Assembly: GCF_015326965.1 (NCBI RefSeq) | Contig: NZ_CP017659.1 | Location: forward strand, 5,584,001-5,648,000 | Reading direction: 5' to 3' | Length of the DNA stretch: 64,000 bases | DNA from: Paenibacillus sp. JZ16 | GTDB taxonomy: Bacteria; Bacillota; Bacilli; Paenibacillales; Paenibacillaceae | In this document: one piece after another, positions 53,805 to 61,839 of the stretch | Layout of the letters: the number at the start of each line of letters is the position of its first letter | Position numbering within the stretch: position 1 is the first letter of the stretch | Translations under genes and position numbers: made by a program | The notes under the pieces: model-generated | Databases searched by the model: none | Told to the model about the DNA's origin: nothing | Seen by the model: only the letters and a program-made list of their open reading frames with translations

Positions 53805-54173
53805 ATGAAAAAGCTGCCTGATGCGGAGTTTGATATTATGAAAGTGGTTTGGGCCAATGATCCACCTGTAACGACCCATATTATTATGCAACAGCTTGGA
53901 AACGAAAGGGGATGGAAAGCGCAGACGGTCATTTCCCTAATGTTACGGCTGATGGAACGAGGTTTCATTCGAACTGAGAAAAAGGGAAGAGAGCGTATTT
54001 ATTTTCCGCTCATTAGCAAGGAGGACTACCTGAAATTTGAAACAGGTGACTTTATGGAGCGTTTTCATGCGAACTCCTTCTTCAGCCTGGTTGCTACGCT
54101 GTATGCCGGTAATAAGGTAAAGGACAGCGACCTAGACCAACTGGAAAAGTGGCTGAAAGAAAAGAGGGAGTGA
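53805..54173 (+). CDS. BlaI/MecI/CopY-family repressor
   Basis: A 122-residue winged-helix repressor: LPDAEFDIMKVVWANDPPVT, then THIIMQQLGNERGWKAQTV, ISLMLRLMERGFIRTEKKGR, and YFPLISKEDYLKFETGDFM, the complete BlaI/MecI layout of DNA-binding domain and dimerisation helices. AAAGGAG is 15 bases before ATG 53805; TTG 53790 is an alternative start. The stop is 1 bp before the M56 gene. No beta-lactamase or PBP gene is adjacent, so the target may be the operon itself and a distant gene. Confidence 0.9.
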   Translation: MKKLPDAEFDIMKVVWANDPPVTTHIIMQQLGNERGWKAQTVISLMLRLMERGFIRTEKKGRERIYFPLISKEDYLKFETGDFMERFHANSFFSLVATLYAGNKVKDSDLDQLEKWLKEKRE

Positions 54174-54174
54174 T

Positions 54175-55275
54175 ATGCAGGGATTTTTAGTAACCCTGAT
54201 TCAATGCTCTGTTTCGATGTCGTTGATAACGCTTATGTATACGGCAGTACGGCCCATTTTATCAAAACGATATGCCGCAAAGTGGATGTATAAGGTTTGG
54301 CTGCTGATTGCGGCAGGCTGGATAATTCCCTTTCGTCCACAGATCGACCCGTTAATTTTCCATGTGCCTATACCGGATATTCCTGTAGCTTTTGCCCAAT
54401 CAATGTCGTTCATGGCTGTAAGGGATATGGAGAACAATTGGGCAACAATCCCTTTGTGGTGGTTGCTTGCAGCAATTTGGGGATGTGGCGTTGTAAGCAT
54501 TGTATTGTATCATGCTCTGCGGCATGGTCGCTTCATAAAGACGATACGCCGATGGAGTGAGCCTGTTCTCGATGTGAAGGTTTTGGGAATTTTGGACCGT
54601 GTGAGATCGGAACTGAGGATAAACAAACCTGTAGGGTTAAGCGTGTGTGAGAGTATTACAAATCCAATGCTCGTTGGCTTTTTCAGGCCTGTCATTTTAC
54701 TTCCGCCTATGGAACTCTCAGACGATGTATTGTCACTGATTCTAAAGCATGAGTTGATTCATTACAAACGGCACGACCTCTGGTATAAGGCCATGATTCT
54801 GATGGCAACCGCGTTTCATTGGTTTAATCCGGTTGTCTATATTATGGCAAAAGCGGCTGCGAAACAATGTGAAATTTCCTGTGATGCATTGGTTTTACAG
54901 AATGCAGATCATCAACGGCGAATGCAATACGGGGAAACAATTATTGCTGTCGTCAGGAATGGAGCGAAGGTCCAAACAGGATTATCAAGTAATTTTTATG
55001 GAGGGAAAAAAGACTTGAAAAATCGGATATCTTTAATTATGGACCCGAAAGGGAAGAAGGCGGGCATTTTACTCTTTTGTTTGGCTCTGGTGGGGATTCT
55101 ATGGACCGGCTCCGCGCTGACCGATGAAGCTAATGCAGATGACCCGCAAACATCTATTGCTACTGAGACTGTTACTTGGTATTATGATAGCGATAGTCAT
55201 ATTGATAACGAAGTAACCCGCCTCAAGGAGTCGCTGCGCCGCTACGCAAATAATTTAGACTCAAGTCATAAATAA
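54175..55275 (+). CDS. M56-family (BlaR1-like) membrane metallopeptidase
   Basis: A 366-residue membrane protein with helices at about 8-27, 38-58, 97-118 and near 297-314. The zinc motif LILKHELIHYKRHDL is near residue 190, followed by FHWFNPVVYIMAKAAAKQCE, then ISCDAL supplying the third ligand, as in BlaR1. The C-terminal sensor domain of BlaR1 is missing: after the last helix only about 50 extracytoplasmic residues remain, so beta-lactam sensing is not supported. With the BlaI-type repressor it should be a signal-dependent protease/repressor pair, with an unknown signal. Confidence 0.88.
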   Translation: MQGFLVTLIQCSVSMSLITLMYTAVRPILSKRYAAKWMYKVWLLIAAGWIIPFRPQIDPLIFHVPIPDIPVAFAQSMSFMAVRDMENNWATIPLWWLLAAIWGCGVVSIVLYHALRHGRFIKTIRRWSEPVLDVKVLGILDRVRSELRINKPVGLSVCESITNPMLVGFFRPVILLPPMELSDDVLSLILKHELIHYKRHDLWYKAMILMATAFHWFNPVVYIMAKAAAKQCEISCDALVLQNADHQRRMQYGETIIAVVRNGAKVQTGLSSNFYGGKKDLKNRISLIMDPKGKKAGILLFCLALVGILWTGSALTDEANADDPQTSIATETVTWYYDSDSHIDNEVTRLKESLRRYANNLDSSHK

Positions 55276-55336
55276 AGAGAAGGCAACTTTTTTGAACTGA
55301 TTACCGTAAAGTAAACCGTCATTTAAAACCATCTTC

Positions 55337-55385
55337 AGCAACCTGAGTCCAGTTTCGTTCGGACTTAGGTTGCTTTCATTTTTTC
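55337..55385 (+). terminator. Rho-independent terminator
   Basis: AGCAACCTGAGTCC at 55337-55350 pairs with GGACTTAGGTTGCT at 55361-55374 (one G-T pair) around a 10-base loop, followed by a T-rich run. Confidence 0.88.
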
Positions 55386-55574
55386 CTTTCGCCACCGCTT
55401 CATTCCCCATCCTGCTTTTCTTGATGTCCCCAGCCTTTTTTCAAATTTTGAAGAAATTGTTAAATTGCCCCTTTTAACCCGCTTATCGAGTAAACCATAA
55501 ATACCAAATATTATGAAATTATATAAAATAATCCCTTAATTGGAGAATTGGTATGCGGGGAAGGTGGTGAGAGG

Positions 55575-56054
55575 ATGGTTCTAAATGATGATCAACGACG
55601 TGTTATTAAAGCATTATATTTAGAAATGTATTTTTTATTGTTTTCATATGCACAAAACATGTTGAGCGACCGTTCACTGGCTGAAGAAGCCGTTCAGGAC
55701 ACATTTAGAATTGCGTGTGCTAAAGCCGACAATCTTTTATATAGCCCCAATCCGAAAGGTTGGCTATTAAATACGCTAAAGTATGTTATTAAAAACAAAG
55801 CTCGCAGTCGGGCGTACCTCATTAATTCCTTAAAGTTAGATGAAAACATGATCCCTGGGGATCTTGATGTACTCGATATTGATTTTATGTACTCTGACTT
55901 AACCAATAGTGAGGACTATAAATTACTTAAAAAGATTGCTCTGGATAAGTACTCGATGTTGGAGGCGGCTAAAGAGATGAGGATTTCTGTGGAGGCTTGT
56001 AAAAAACGAGTTCAACGAGCGAAGAAGAAAATGAAAAAGGTTTTAAAAAAATGA
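55575..56054 (+). CDS. ECF-type sigma factor (sigma-70 family)
   Basis: A 159-residue sigma factor: region 2 (LLFSYAQNMLSDRSLAEEAV, then QDTFRIAC, and NPKGWLLNTLKYVIKNKARS) and region 4 (LKKIALDKYSMLEAAKEM, then RISVEACKKRVQRAKKKMKK). The C-terminal helix is very Lys-rich. ATG 55575 has AAGGTGG upstream and is used instead of a TTG at 55548. No anti-sigma factor gene follows on the same strand, which is uncommon for ECF sigma factors. Low GC compared with neighbours suggests that it was acquired. Confidence 0.85.
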   Translation: MVLNDDQRRVIKALYLEMYFLLFSYAQNMLSDRSLAEEAVQDTFRIACAKADNLLYSPNPKGWLLNTLKYVIKNKARSRAYLINSLKLDENMIPGDLDVLDIDFMYSDLTNSEDYKLLKKIALDKYSMLEAAKEMRISVEACKKRVQRAKKKMKKVLKK

Positions 56055-56223
56055 TTTAAACAACTACCAACATACAAAAAAAGTGTTGTGTGCTTTAAGC
56101 TAAAGAAATAACGGAACAGTAACGTTCTGTATATCTCAGTGTACGGGCTGCAGCACCTTGATCTATATTAGGGGACGTGTATGCAATGGCAAAATTCAAT
56201 CGCGAATGGAATAGGAGAACAGG

Positions 56224-57255
56224 ATGATGAAACAAAAAATAGCCGTCATCGGCTTAGGGCATATGGGCCGGCATATGATTCACCGCTTACTGCCCCAATA
56301 TACGGAGAAGATCGAATTGGTCGCCATTTGCGACAGTGATGAATCCAGTCTGCACCGGGAAGTCGCAGAAGCTGGGATTCGTCCAAGGCTGTACACCGAC
56401 TATCGCCAGCTGCTGGATGAGGTGACGCTTGACCTGGTGTATATCGCGGTTCCGCCGTCCTTGCATTACGATGTGGCCCAGATCGCATTCGAGAAAGGCA
56501 TTCATATCTTCTGCGAGAAGCCGCTGGCCAATAGCTTGACCGAAGCCCGGAGTCTGGTGGAGCTGGCCGAGAAAGCCGATGTGCTCCATGCGGTTCATTT
56601 CTCGCTTCCGCTCGATCCGGCCGTTTTGAAGCTGCGGGGATTGCTAGAGGAGCAAGCGATTGGCGGGATCCAAAACATGGATCTGTACCTGGAGTTTCCG
56701 CAGTGGCCGAGGGCCTGGCAGCAGAATCCTTGGATCACGTCAAGGCAGCAGGGCGGATATCTGCTGGAGGTTGGCATTCACTGGATCCAGATGATCCAGC
56801 AGGTGTTCGGGCCGATTACGCATGTGAAGAGCGAGATCGAGTTTCCGTCGGATACGAATCAGTCCGAAAGCCGAGTCCAGGCGGTTCTGAGATTACATAA
56901 TGATATCGAGATTCGCCTGTCGGGAACCGACCAACGGGAAGGGGAGGAGCGTGTCTCCCTGGTGGTCCATGGTGAAGAAGGTACCTTGGCATTGGAGAAC
57001 TGGTGCAACCTGTACCGAAGCGGCAAGAATACCGATTTGCTGCCTGTATCTGTGGACGACGTCGTCAGCCCGCTGCCGATCCTGAAACAAATCATTCAGA
57101 TTTTGAACGGAGAGTCCGGCCAGATCTATGATTTCCACGACGGGTATAACGCGCAGGTTGTTTTGGAAGCTCTGCGTAATCCGGGTGAGGGCTTTGCGGA
57201 TGTAAGGCCGCAATTGATGGGGGACGAAACGGAAGGGTTTATTGTAACGACCTGA
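56224..57255 (+). CDS. Gfo/Idh/MocA-family oxidoreductase
   Basis: A 343-residue NAD(P)-dependent enzyme: the N-terminal Rossmann motif IAVIGLGHMGRHMIHRLL, then DLVYIAVPPSLHYDVAQI and HIFCEKPLANSLTEA (the conserved EKP). GYLLEVGIHWIQMIQQ follows with the H used in catalysis in the second domain. It would oxidise or reduce a sugar-like polyol or cyclitol; the substrate is unknown. It stands alone on the chromosome here, 170 bp after the sigma gene. The start codon ATG 56224 has AGGA upstream. Confidence 0.85.
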   Translation: MMKQKIAVIGLGHMGRHMIHRLLPQYTEKIELVAICDSDESSLHREVAEAGIRPRLYTDYRQLLDEVTLDLVYIAVPPSLHYDVAQIAFEKGIHIFCEKPLANSLTEARSLVELAEKADVLHAVHFSLPLDPAVLKLRGLLEEQAIGGIQNMDLYLEFPQWPRAWQQNPWITSRQQGGYLLEVGIHWIQMIQQVFGPITHVKSEIEFPSDTNQSESRVQAVLRLHNDIEIRLSGTDQREGEERVSLVVHGEEGTLALENWCNLYRSGKNTDLLPVSVDDVVSPLPILKQIIQILNGESGQIYDFHDGYNAQVVLEALRNPGEGFADVRPQLMGDETEGFIVTT

Positions 57256-57453
57256 TGGGTGAATGTTCTGTACGGTGCATGTGGAAATTATGGCGAGTTG
57301 GTAAGAAAGTAATACAGGTTGAAATCACTACGCGTTGAGGTGATCCATGGTGTTCGTGCAACTTAGCAGTTTCATCACGCTCGGCCTGTAGAGGATGACA
57401 TAACCATCTTGGCTCCTTTGCAGGCTGGGCCTTTTCCCAAGGGGCGTGATGGA

Positions 57454-57696
57454 ATGAAAAGCAAAGGCAACAATCGTACTCGTTCGTATTACCGTCATCA
57501 TCGACGGAGAGTGATCCGGCGTAAGAGCAGGCTTGCTAAACAGCATGGTTGGCATGCCAAGTTTACAGGTGAGTTTGCTAAGGGGAAGATTCATTGCTCT
57601 TGTTATTATTGCAGAATGAAATCGAGAGAAATCGGATGGCCGAAGTCTGATCTTGTAAAACTTGCACGTATGAATGAGTTTAGTAGTTTGGAGTAG
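57454..57696 (+). CDS. Small basic Cys-cluster protein
   Basis: An 80-residue strongly basic protein: KGNNRTRSYYRHHRRRVIRR, then KSRLAKQHGW, later HCSCYYCRMKS with CSCYYC that could bind zinc, then GWPKSDLVKLARMNEF. I recall similar small proteins in Bacillales and their phages; no function is known. ATG 57454 has GGGGCG upstream; a longer frame starts at 57409. It probably binds nucleic acid, by charge alone. A terminator follows. Confidence 0.7.
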   Translation: MKSKGNNRTRSYYRHHRRRVIRRKSRLAKQHGWHAKFTGEFAKGKIHCSCYYCRMKSREIGWPKSDLVKLARMNEFSSLE

Positions 57697-57721
57697 AGTG
57701 TTAGGTTGAATTTGGGAAAGG

Positions 57722-57749
57722 CCGTAGATGGTAACGTCTACGGTTTTTT
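57722..57749 (+). terminator. Rho-independent terminator
   Basis: CCGTAGA at 57722-57728 pairs with TCTACGG at 57737-57743 around 8 bases, followed by T6. Confidence 0.85.
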
Positions 57750-57953
57750 GTTTTGCTCAACTATGTTTTTATGGCGAATCTGCTTATTATTAATTTCAAA
57801 GGTCGAAGAGAAAAATTGCTTTCTTTCTAGCTAACATATCCTTGAAAAGCTAATAATGACCTAGGTAATAGTTTTATGGTTAAATAGGAGTAACTACATA
57901 TATTGGAAATAAGTGATTAGTAAAAATTAATTAAACGATTGATGAGGGGAACT

Positions 57954-59195
57954 ATGACCACAATTAAAGTTACTCCAGACCATCTACAAGAGGTATCCAA
58001 GCGATTTTTTAATGCCAAATTAGTAATTGAAAACATGAATGCTCACTTGATATCGCAAATGTCATTTATGGTAGCGAATTGGGAAGGAACTACAAAACAT
58101 CGCTTTTATCATGATTTTCAAACAGCTAAAAGGAACATGGAAAATTTCGTGTTGTTAACTGGTTCTATTTCACAGCGATTAAATGAGCATGCTGAAAAGT
58201 TTAGATTAGCAGATGAGTCTCAAAGCGGCTCCATGGATTCAAGGTGTTTGCCACCTCCTCCAAACTCTTGTGCAGCTCCCGCTCCAGACACGCGGAATGC
58301 TCTTGAGAAGTCCGGAGACAGCTTAAAACAACTAGGCAGCGATATCAAGTCCGGCTTTGATGAGCGTTACGAGAAGAAGTTTGATTCATTTTGGACATTT
58401 CTAGACTTTGCCTCTGCAGGTATCCCAAAAGGGGCATACCAAGCTTATGTAGAGAGAGCAAATAATATGTTTGACTCTCCGAACGATTTTTTAAATGGTA
58501 TGACTTTTGGTGTACATGGTACCATCAGAGAAGCCATATTTCCCACGAATGCTTGGTCGACTGAACATATGGCCAACATTATTGGAACAGCTGGTCTAAT
58601 AAGTGGGGGAATAACTACTAAGGCAATCATAAAACCTAAGACTGTAATGGAAGGCTCAATTAAATTCGAAGGAGCCAGTGAATTAAGACAAATCTCTTCG
58701 GATGGGTTGAGAAATGAAATCCCATTAACAGAGATTCAACAGAAAGAACTCATGAATTACACCAAATCCCTAGGCTTTCCGGAAGAAAATATTTTTATAA
58801 GTAAGCCTGGATTTTATGATGAATGGAACACAGGAATGATGTATGATCGGTTTATCATAAATACAGATGTACTACCTGCGGAGCATACGGGAATAGGTAC
58901 CCTCAGTGCGAATTCCCGAGTAACAGGCAGAGCTACAGTGGCCCATGAGATCGTCGGTCACTATGAGGCTTACCAAGCGGGAAGAGCATTTGAACTATAC
59001 GGACTGGATGCAGACACATTTAAAGTGAATTTCGCTCTTGACGAAGCTCAGGCTAGTATTAGAGCGGCTAGGTTTGCACCTGAATTGACATCGACGGAAA
59101 GAATAACTCTGCTAAGGGACGCAATTACTAGATTGCATCATGGAGGTTTGAAGTGGCGAGACGTAAAAGATAAATTATACATTGATGAAAGATAA
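57954..59195 (+). CDS. WXG100-type secreted toxin candidate with HEIVGH motif
   Basis: A 413-residue protein. The N-terminal ~95 residues are a WXG100-like helical hairpin (KVTPDHLQEVSKRFFNAK, FMVANWEGTTKHRFYHDF), the export signal of type VII secretion. A Pro/Cys-rich linker (residues about 99-110) and a pre-toxin-like section (FLDFASAGIPKGAYQAYVE, FGVHGTIREAIFP, GTAGLISGG) follow. The C-terminus has VAHEIVGHYEAYQAG near residue 331, an HExxH zinc-protease-like motif, with ALDEAQASIRAAR about 25 residues later offering a possible third ligand. ATG 57954 follows GATGAGGGG. A small gene follows after 13 bp, as for immunity genes. Confidence 0.75.
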   Translation: MTTIKVTPDHLQEVSKRFFNAKLVIENMNAHLISQMSFMVANWEGTTKHRFYHDFQTAKRNMENFVLLTGSISQRLNEHAEKFRLADESQSGSMDSRCLPPPPNSCAAPAPDTRNALEKSGDSLKQLGSDIKSGFDERYEKKFDSFWTFLDFASAGIPKGAYQAYVERANNMFDSPNDFLNGMTFGVHGTIREAIFPTNAWSTEHMANIIGTAGLISGGITTKAIIKPKTVMEGSIKFEGASELRQISSDGLRNEIPLTEIQQKELMNYTKSLGFPEENIFISKPGFYDEWNTGMMYDRFIINTDVLPAEHTGIGTLSANSRVTGRATVAHEIVGHYEAYQAGRAFELYGLDADTFKVNFALDEAQASIRAARFAPELTSTERITLLRDAITRLHHGGLKWRDVKDKLYIDER

Positions 59196-59208
59196 GGAGT
59201 GAATATAG

Positions 59209-59493
59209 ATGGATAAAATTATGACGGTTAGTCTCGCATTTGATCATAAAGAAGAGGGAACAATCTTAGTAGGTATTAATCCTGAACTTGATTCCTTATC
59301 ATATCCCGAGATTGAATCGATGATAGGGGATCGGATTATCTTAAAACATGATGATCATGAAACTATACATGAAGTTCGATCGATACAGATTTCAAATTCG
59401 ATGGCAAATAAAAAAAACATAGGTATTTCTGTCGGTAAGAATATAACAGCAAAGGATATTCAAGTAGGTTCTGTTGTATATTCACATAAGTGA
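59209..59493 (+). CDS. Probable immunity protein of the WXG100 toxin
   Basis: A 94-residue protein that starts 13 bp after the toxin stop. The sequence is beta-rich (MTVSLAFDHKEEGTILVGIN, then DRIILKHDDHETIHEVRSIQ, and ITAKDIQVGSVVY) and has no signal peptide, so it would act in the cytoplasm on the toxin domain. The end resembles small beta-barrels. The family is not recognised; the immunity role rests on gene order, size and charge. AAGGAG is before ATG 59209. Confidence 0.6.
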   Translation: MDKIMTVSLAFDHKEEGTILVGINPELDSLSYPEIESMIGDRIILKHDDHETIHEVRSIQISNSMANKKNIGISVGKNITAKDIQVGSVVYSHK

Positions 59494-59552
59494 GTGATCT
59501 ATGGTCCAACAACCGATGATAAGAAAATAAGAATGGGACTTCATGAGTGGGA

Positions 59553-59582
59553 GCTGCGGCGCAAAACGGCCGCAGCCTTTTT
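59553..59582 (+). terminator. Rho-independent terminator
   Basis: GCTGCGGC at 59553-59560 pairs with GCCGCAGC at 59569-59576, loop of 8, then a T-run. It ends the toxin/immunity unit. Confidence 0.85.
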
Positions 59583-59664
59583 GTATAGAGAAAAGGATAT
59601 TCACAGGCTCCCACAGAATAACATGAAGCTGCACACATTTTTTGAGATTTGAAGGAGATTTGAA

Positions 59665-60516
59665 ATGAAGACGAAATTAATCATGGTTGAGGGCCTGCCG
59701 GGATTCGGCAAGTCGACGACGTCCCGTATGATTCATGCCATTCTTTCCGAGCACAACATTGAGTCCCGGCTGGTGATGGAGGGGGATACCGACCATCCGG
59801 CAGATTATGAGGGAACCGCGTGTCTGACGGAAGAGGAATTCGGGCAGTTGCTGGAAGTCGCAAACCCTTTTAAAGAAATATGGATCGAACGGGCTGTCAA
59901 AAAAGGCAGCTGGAACCTCCTGCCCTACCAGAAGCTGAAGAACGAATATGGCGCTTCTTTTCCGGACGACCTTTATCATTCGTTGGCTAAGAAGGATATT
60001 TACGAGCTCCCGCTGGACCTCAACCGGTGGCTCATCACCGATCGGTGGGAGGCATTTGCCGAGCAGGCGCTGCATGAGCCCACCGTCGCGATTTTTGAGT
60101 GCTGTTTCATTCAGAATCCGGTAACCGTCGGCATGGTGAAGCATGATGCGCCGGAAGATCAAGTGACGGACTACGTGCTGGGGCTGGAAAAAGCGGTCCT
60201 TCCGCTAAATCCCCTCCTGTTCTACATTGAGCAGAACGACCTGGAATACGCATTCTGCAAGGCTATCCGGGAACGCCCGGAGGCATGGTCCACAGGGTTC
60301 GCCCATTACTACACTGGACAGGGGTACGGTAAACATCACGGCCTGGAAGGCGTCGAAGGGACTCTGCAAGTATTGGAAGCCCGGCGCGAGTTGGAGCACA
60401 GGATCTTGGACAAGCTCGGACTGAACAAGGAGTTAATCAATAACTCCCTTTATGACCAAGAGACGTACAGAACCATGCTAATAGACAAGCTGAAGCGGCA
60501 TGGGATCATCCCATAA
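59665..60516 (+). CDS. P-loop kinase-like protein
   Basis: A 283-residue soluble P-loop protein. Walker A VEGLPGFGKSTTSRMI is at residues 8-23, like nucleotide or small-molecule kinases. ATVAIFECCFIQNPV (near 148) is in the place of a Walker B/core strand, and an Arg-containing lid region (FCKAIRERPEAW) follows. The substrate cannot be named. The start codon ATG 59665 is preceded by AAGGAG. It is not obviously linked to the preceding toxin pair or to the lipoprotein gene 28 bp downstream, but the short gap allows co-transcription. Confidence 0.8.
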   Translation: MKTKLIMVEGLPGFGKSTTSRMIHAILSEHNIESRLVMEGDTDHPADYEGTACLTEEEFGQLLEVANPFKEIWIERAVKKGSWNLLPYQKLKNEYGASFPDDLYHSLAKKDIYELPLDLNRWLITDRWEAFAEQALHEPTVAIFECCFIQNPVTVGMVKHDAPEDQVTDYVLGLEKAVLPLNPLLFYIEQNDLEYAFCKAIRERPEAWSTGFAHYYTGQGYGKHHGLEGVEGTLQVLEARRELEHRILDKLGLNKELINNSLYDQETYRTMLIDKLKRHGIIP

Positions 60517-60544
60517 TATTTTTCATAGATAAGGAAGGACAGTA

Positions 60545-60934
60545 ATGAAGCGCTTATTCATGATCATGATGCTTTACATGATGGCTCTATTGGTAGGCTG
60601 CGATAAGGACTCTGGTTGGGAGACGATGCAGCTTCTAGACGAACAGGTTGCCGAAATACGGATTTCGGATTTCGAGACATGGGACGAGATGAATGGGGAT
60701 ACACTGTTGTCCTTTAAGGAAGCGAAAGATGTAAGAGCGTTTGAGGAAGCGATCCGTACCGCTCGCAAGCAGCCGGAAGATGCCAAACGAACGGACCCGG
60801 ATTACGACGTGATGGTCGTCTATGCCCAGCCATCTCCGATTCATGCCATCAAGCTGTGGTTGGGAGAAGAGGGTCAGGAAAGTGTCTGCGAATCCAGAAG
60901 GCACCTTAGATACGATTCAACACACGATGACTAA
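60545..60934 (+). CDS. Lipoprotein, C-terminally altered and joined to sodC out of frame
   Basis: A 129-residue lipoprotein. MKRLFMIMMLYMMALLVGCD holds the lipobox (LVGC), with Cys 19 as the lipid-modified residue. The mature part has ISDFETWDEMNG and RAFEEAIRTARKQPEDAKR, then DYDVMVVYAQPSPIHAIKLW, as in small Bacillales lipoproteins. After GEEGQES the frame carries a non-homologous tail to a stop at 60934. In the +1 frame, the sequence from about 60875 continues directly into superoxide dismutase. A deletion or recombination has probably replaced its 3' end with the 3' part of sodC. A decayed copy of its 5' part lies at 7851. Confidence 0.65.
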   Translation: MKRLFMIMMLYMMALLVGCDKDSGWETMQLLDEQVAEIRISDFETWDEMNGDTLLSFKEAKDVRAFEEAIRTARKQPEDAKRTDPDYDVMVVYAQPSPIHAIKLWLGEEGQESVCESRRHLRYDSTHDD

Positions 60935-61553
60935 AATAAGCCACTTCGTTAACGGCAAGGACAATGCCACCGCTGACGGTCCAATTGCGGAACAAGAGAC
61001 GGAGACCGCGGATCCTAAGATGCCTACCGACAGTATCGATGCGCCAGCTCGCATGGTTTCGGATCCGGTTAACCAACCAGTGTACTGGGGCGAGGCTTCC
61101 AGGAAAGAATCCCTGGGGCAGCCTGTAGTCAAGCTGTACAATGCGGCGGGCGAGCCAGTTGGTTCCGCTACTTTAGAGCAGATCCATGACGGGGTGAAGG
61201 TGAAGATTACCGCATCCGGCCTCACTCCAGGCAAGCATGGGTTCCATGTGCATGAGAATGCGATTCAGGGAACGGATTTTAAATCTGCCGGAGGGCATTT
61301 TAATCCGACCCACAAGCATCATGGCCTGGAGAATCCGCAAGGAAGCCATGTCGGCGACATGCCGAACCTGGTCGTGGGCGCAGACGGCACCGTGGAAGCG
61401 GAGATGATCATTCAGCATGGCACGCTGGAAAAGAACCAGCCGAACTCGGTGCTGGGGCGCTCGCTGATCATTCATGCCGGCGAGGATGACAATGTTACCG
61501 ACCCGGCGGGCAATTCCGGCGACCGTGTGGTGGGCGGGAATATACCGGAGTAA
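60822..61553 (+). CDS. sodC: Cu/Zn superoxide dismutase lacking its own leader
   Basis: The open frame has 243 codons; its enzyme part starts near 61090. GQPVVKLYNAAGEPVGSATL opens the SOD barrel; the metal ligands are all visible: HGFHVHENA, SAGGHFNPTHKHHG, SHVGDMPN (His and Asp) and LIIHAGEDD. The usual two disulfide cysteines are absent (IQGTDF, RVVGGNI). Extracytoplasmic SodC needs a signal peptide, yet none is present in this frame: upstream it runs inside the lipoprotein gene. The first ATG after that, 60927, lacks a ribosome binding site. Either a frameshift links it to the lipoprotein leader, or the gene is inactive or cytoplasmic. Confidence 0.72.
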   Translation: MPSHLRFMPSSCGWEKRVRKVSANPEGTLDTIQHTMTKISHFVNGKDNATADGPIAEQETETADPKMPTDSIDAPARMVSDPVNQPVYWGEASRKESLGQPVVKLYNAAGEPVGSATLEQIHDGVKVKITASGLTPGKHGFHVHENAIQGTDFKSAGGHFNPTHKHHGLENPQGSHVGDMPNLVVGADGTVEAEMIIQHGTLEKNQPNSVLGRSLIIHAGEDDNVTDPAGNSGDRVVGGNIPE

Positions 61554-61602
61554 TCTGGCAAGTTGATAGTGCATCCGTTTGCAGCATATGAGATTCAGTG
61601 AA

Positions 61603-61634
61603 AAACGCATCTCCACAGGGAGGTGCGTTTTTTT
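61603..61634 (+). terminator. Rho-independent terminator after sodC
   Basis: AAACGCATCTCC at 61603-61614 pairs with GGAGGTGCGTTT at 61619-61630 (one G-T pair), followed by T residues. Confidence 0.85.
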
Positions 61635-61797
61635 GTTAAATTATGCCAGTTCAAGTGCACCCGGAGAATTAACCCCGCAGGATAAAATTGAATTACTCGC
61701 TTCGACACGGTGGGGTTCTTGGTCGTATTCGTTTCTGACGACACATTCTGAAAATATTGAATGATTTTGAGCAATTGTCTCATGTAGTTCCCGGCGG

Positions 61798-61832
61798 CTC
61801 TCCTTCTATACTTAAGGTACTGAAAAGGAGAG
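61798..61832 (+). promoter_or_regulatory. Hairpin that can mask the ribosome binding site of the permease gene
   Basis: CTCTCCTT (61798-61805) is an exact inverted copy of AAGGAGAG (61825-61832), which contains the Shine-Dalgarno sequence of the permease starting at 61840. If both are in the mRNA, translation initiation could be restricted. Confidence 0.55.
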
Positions 61833-61839
61833 TGAATTC

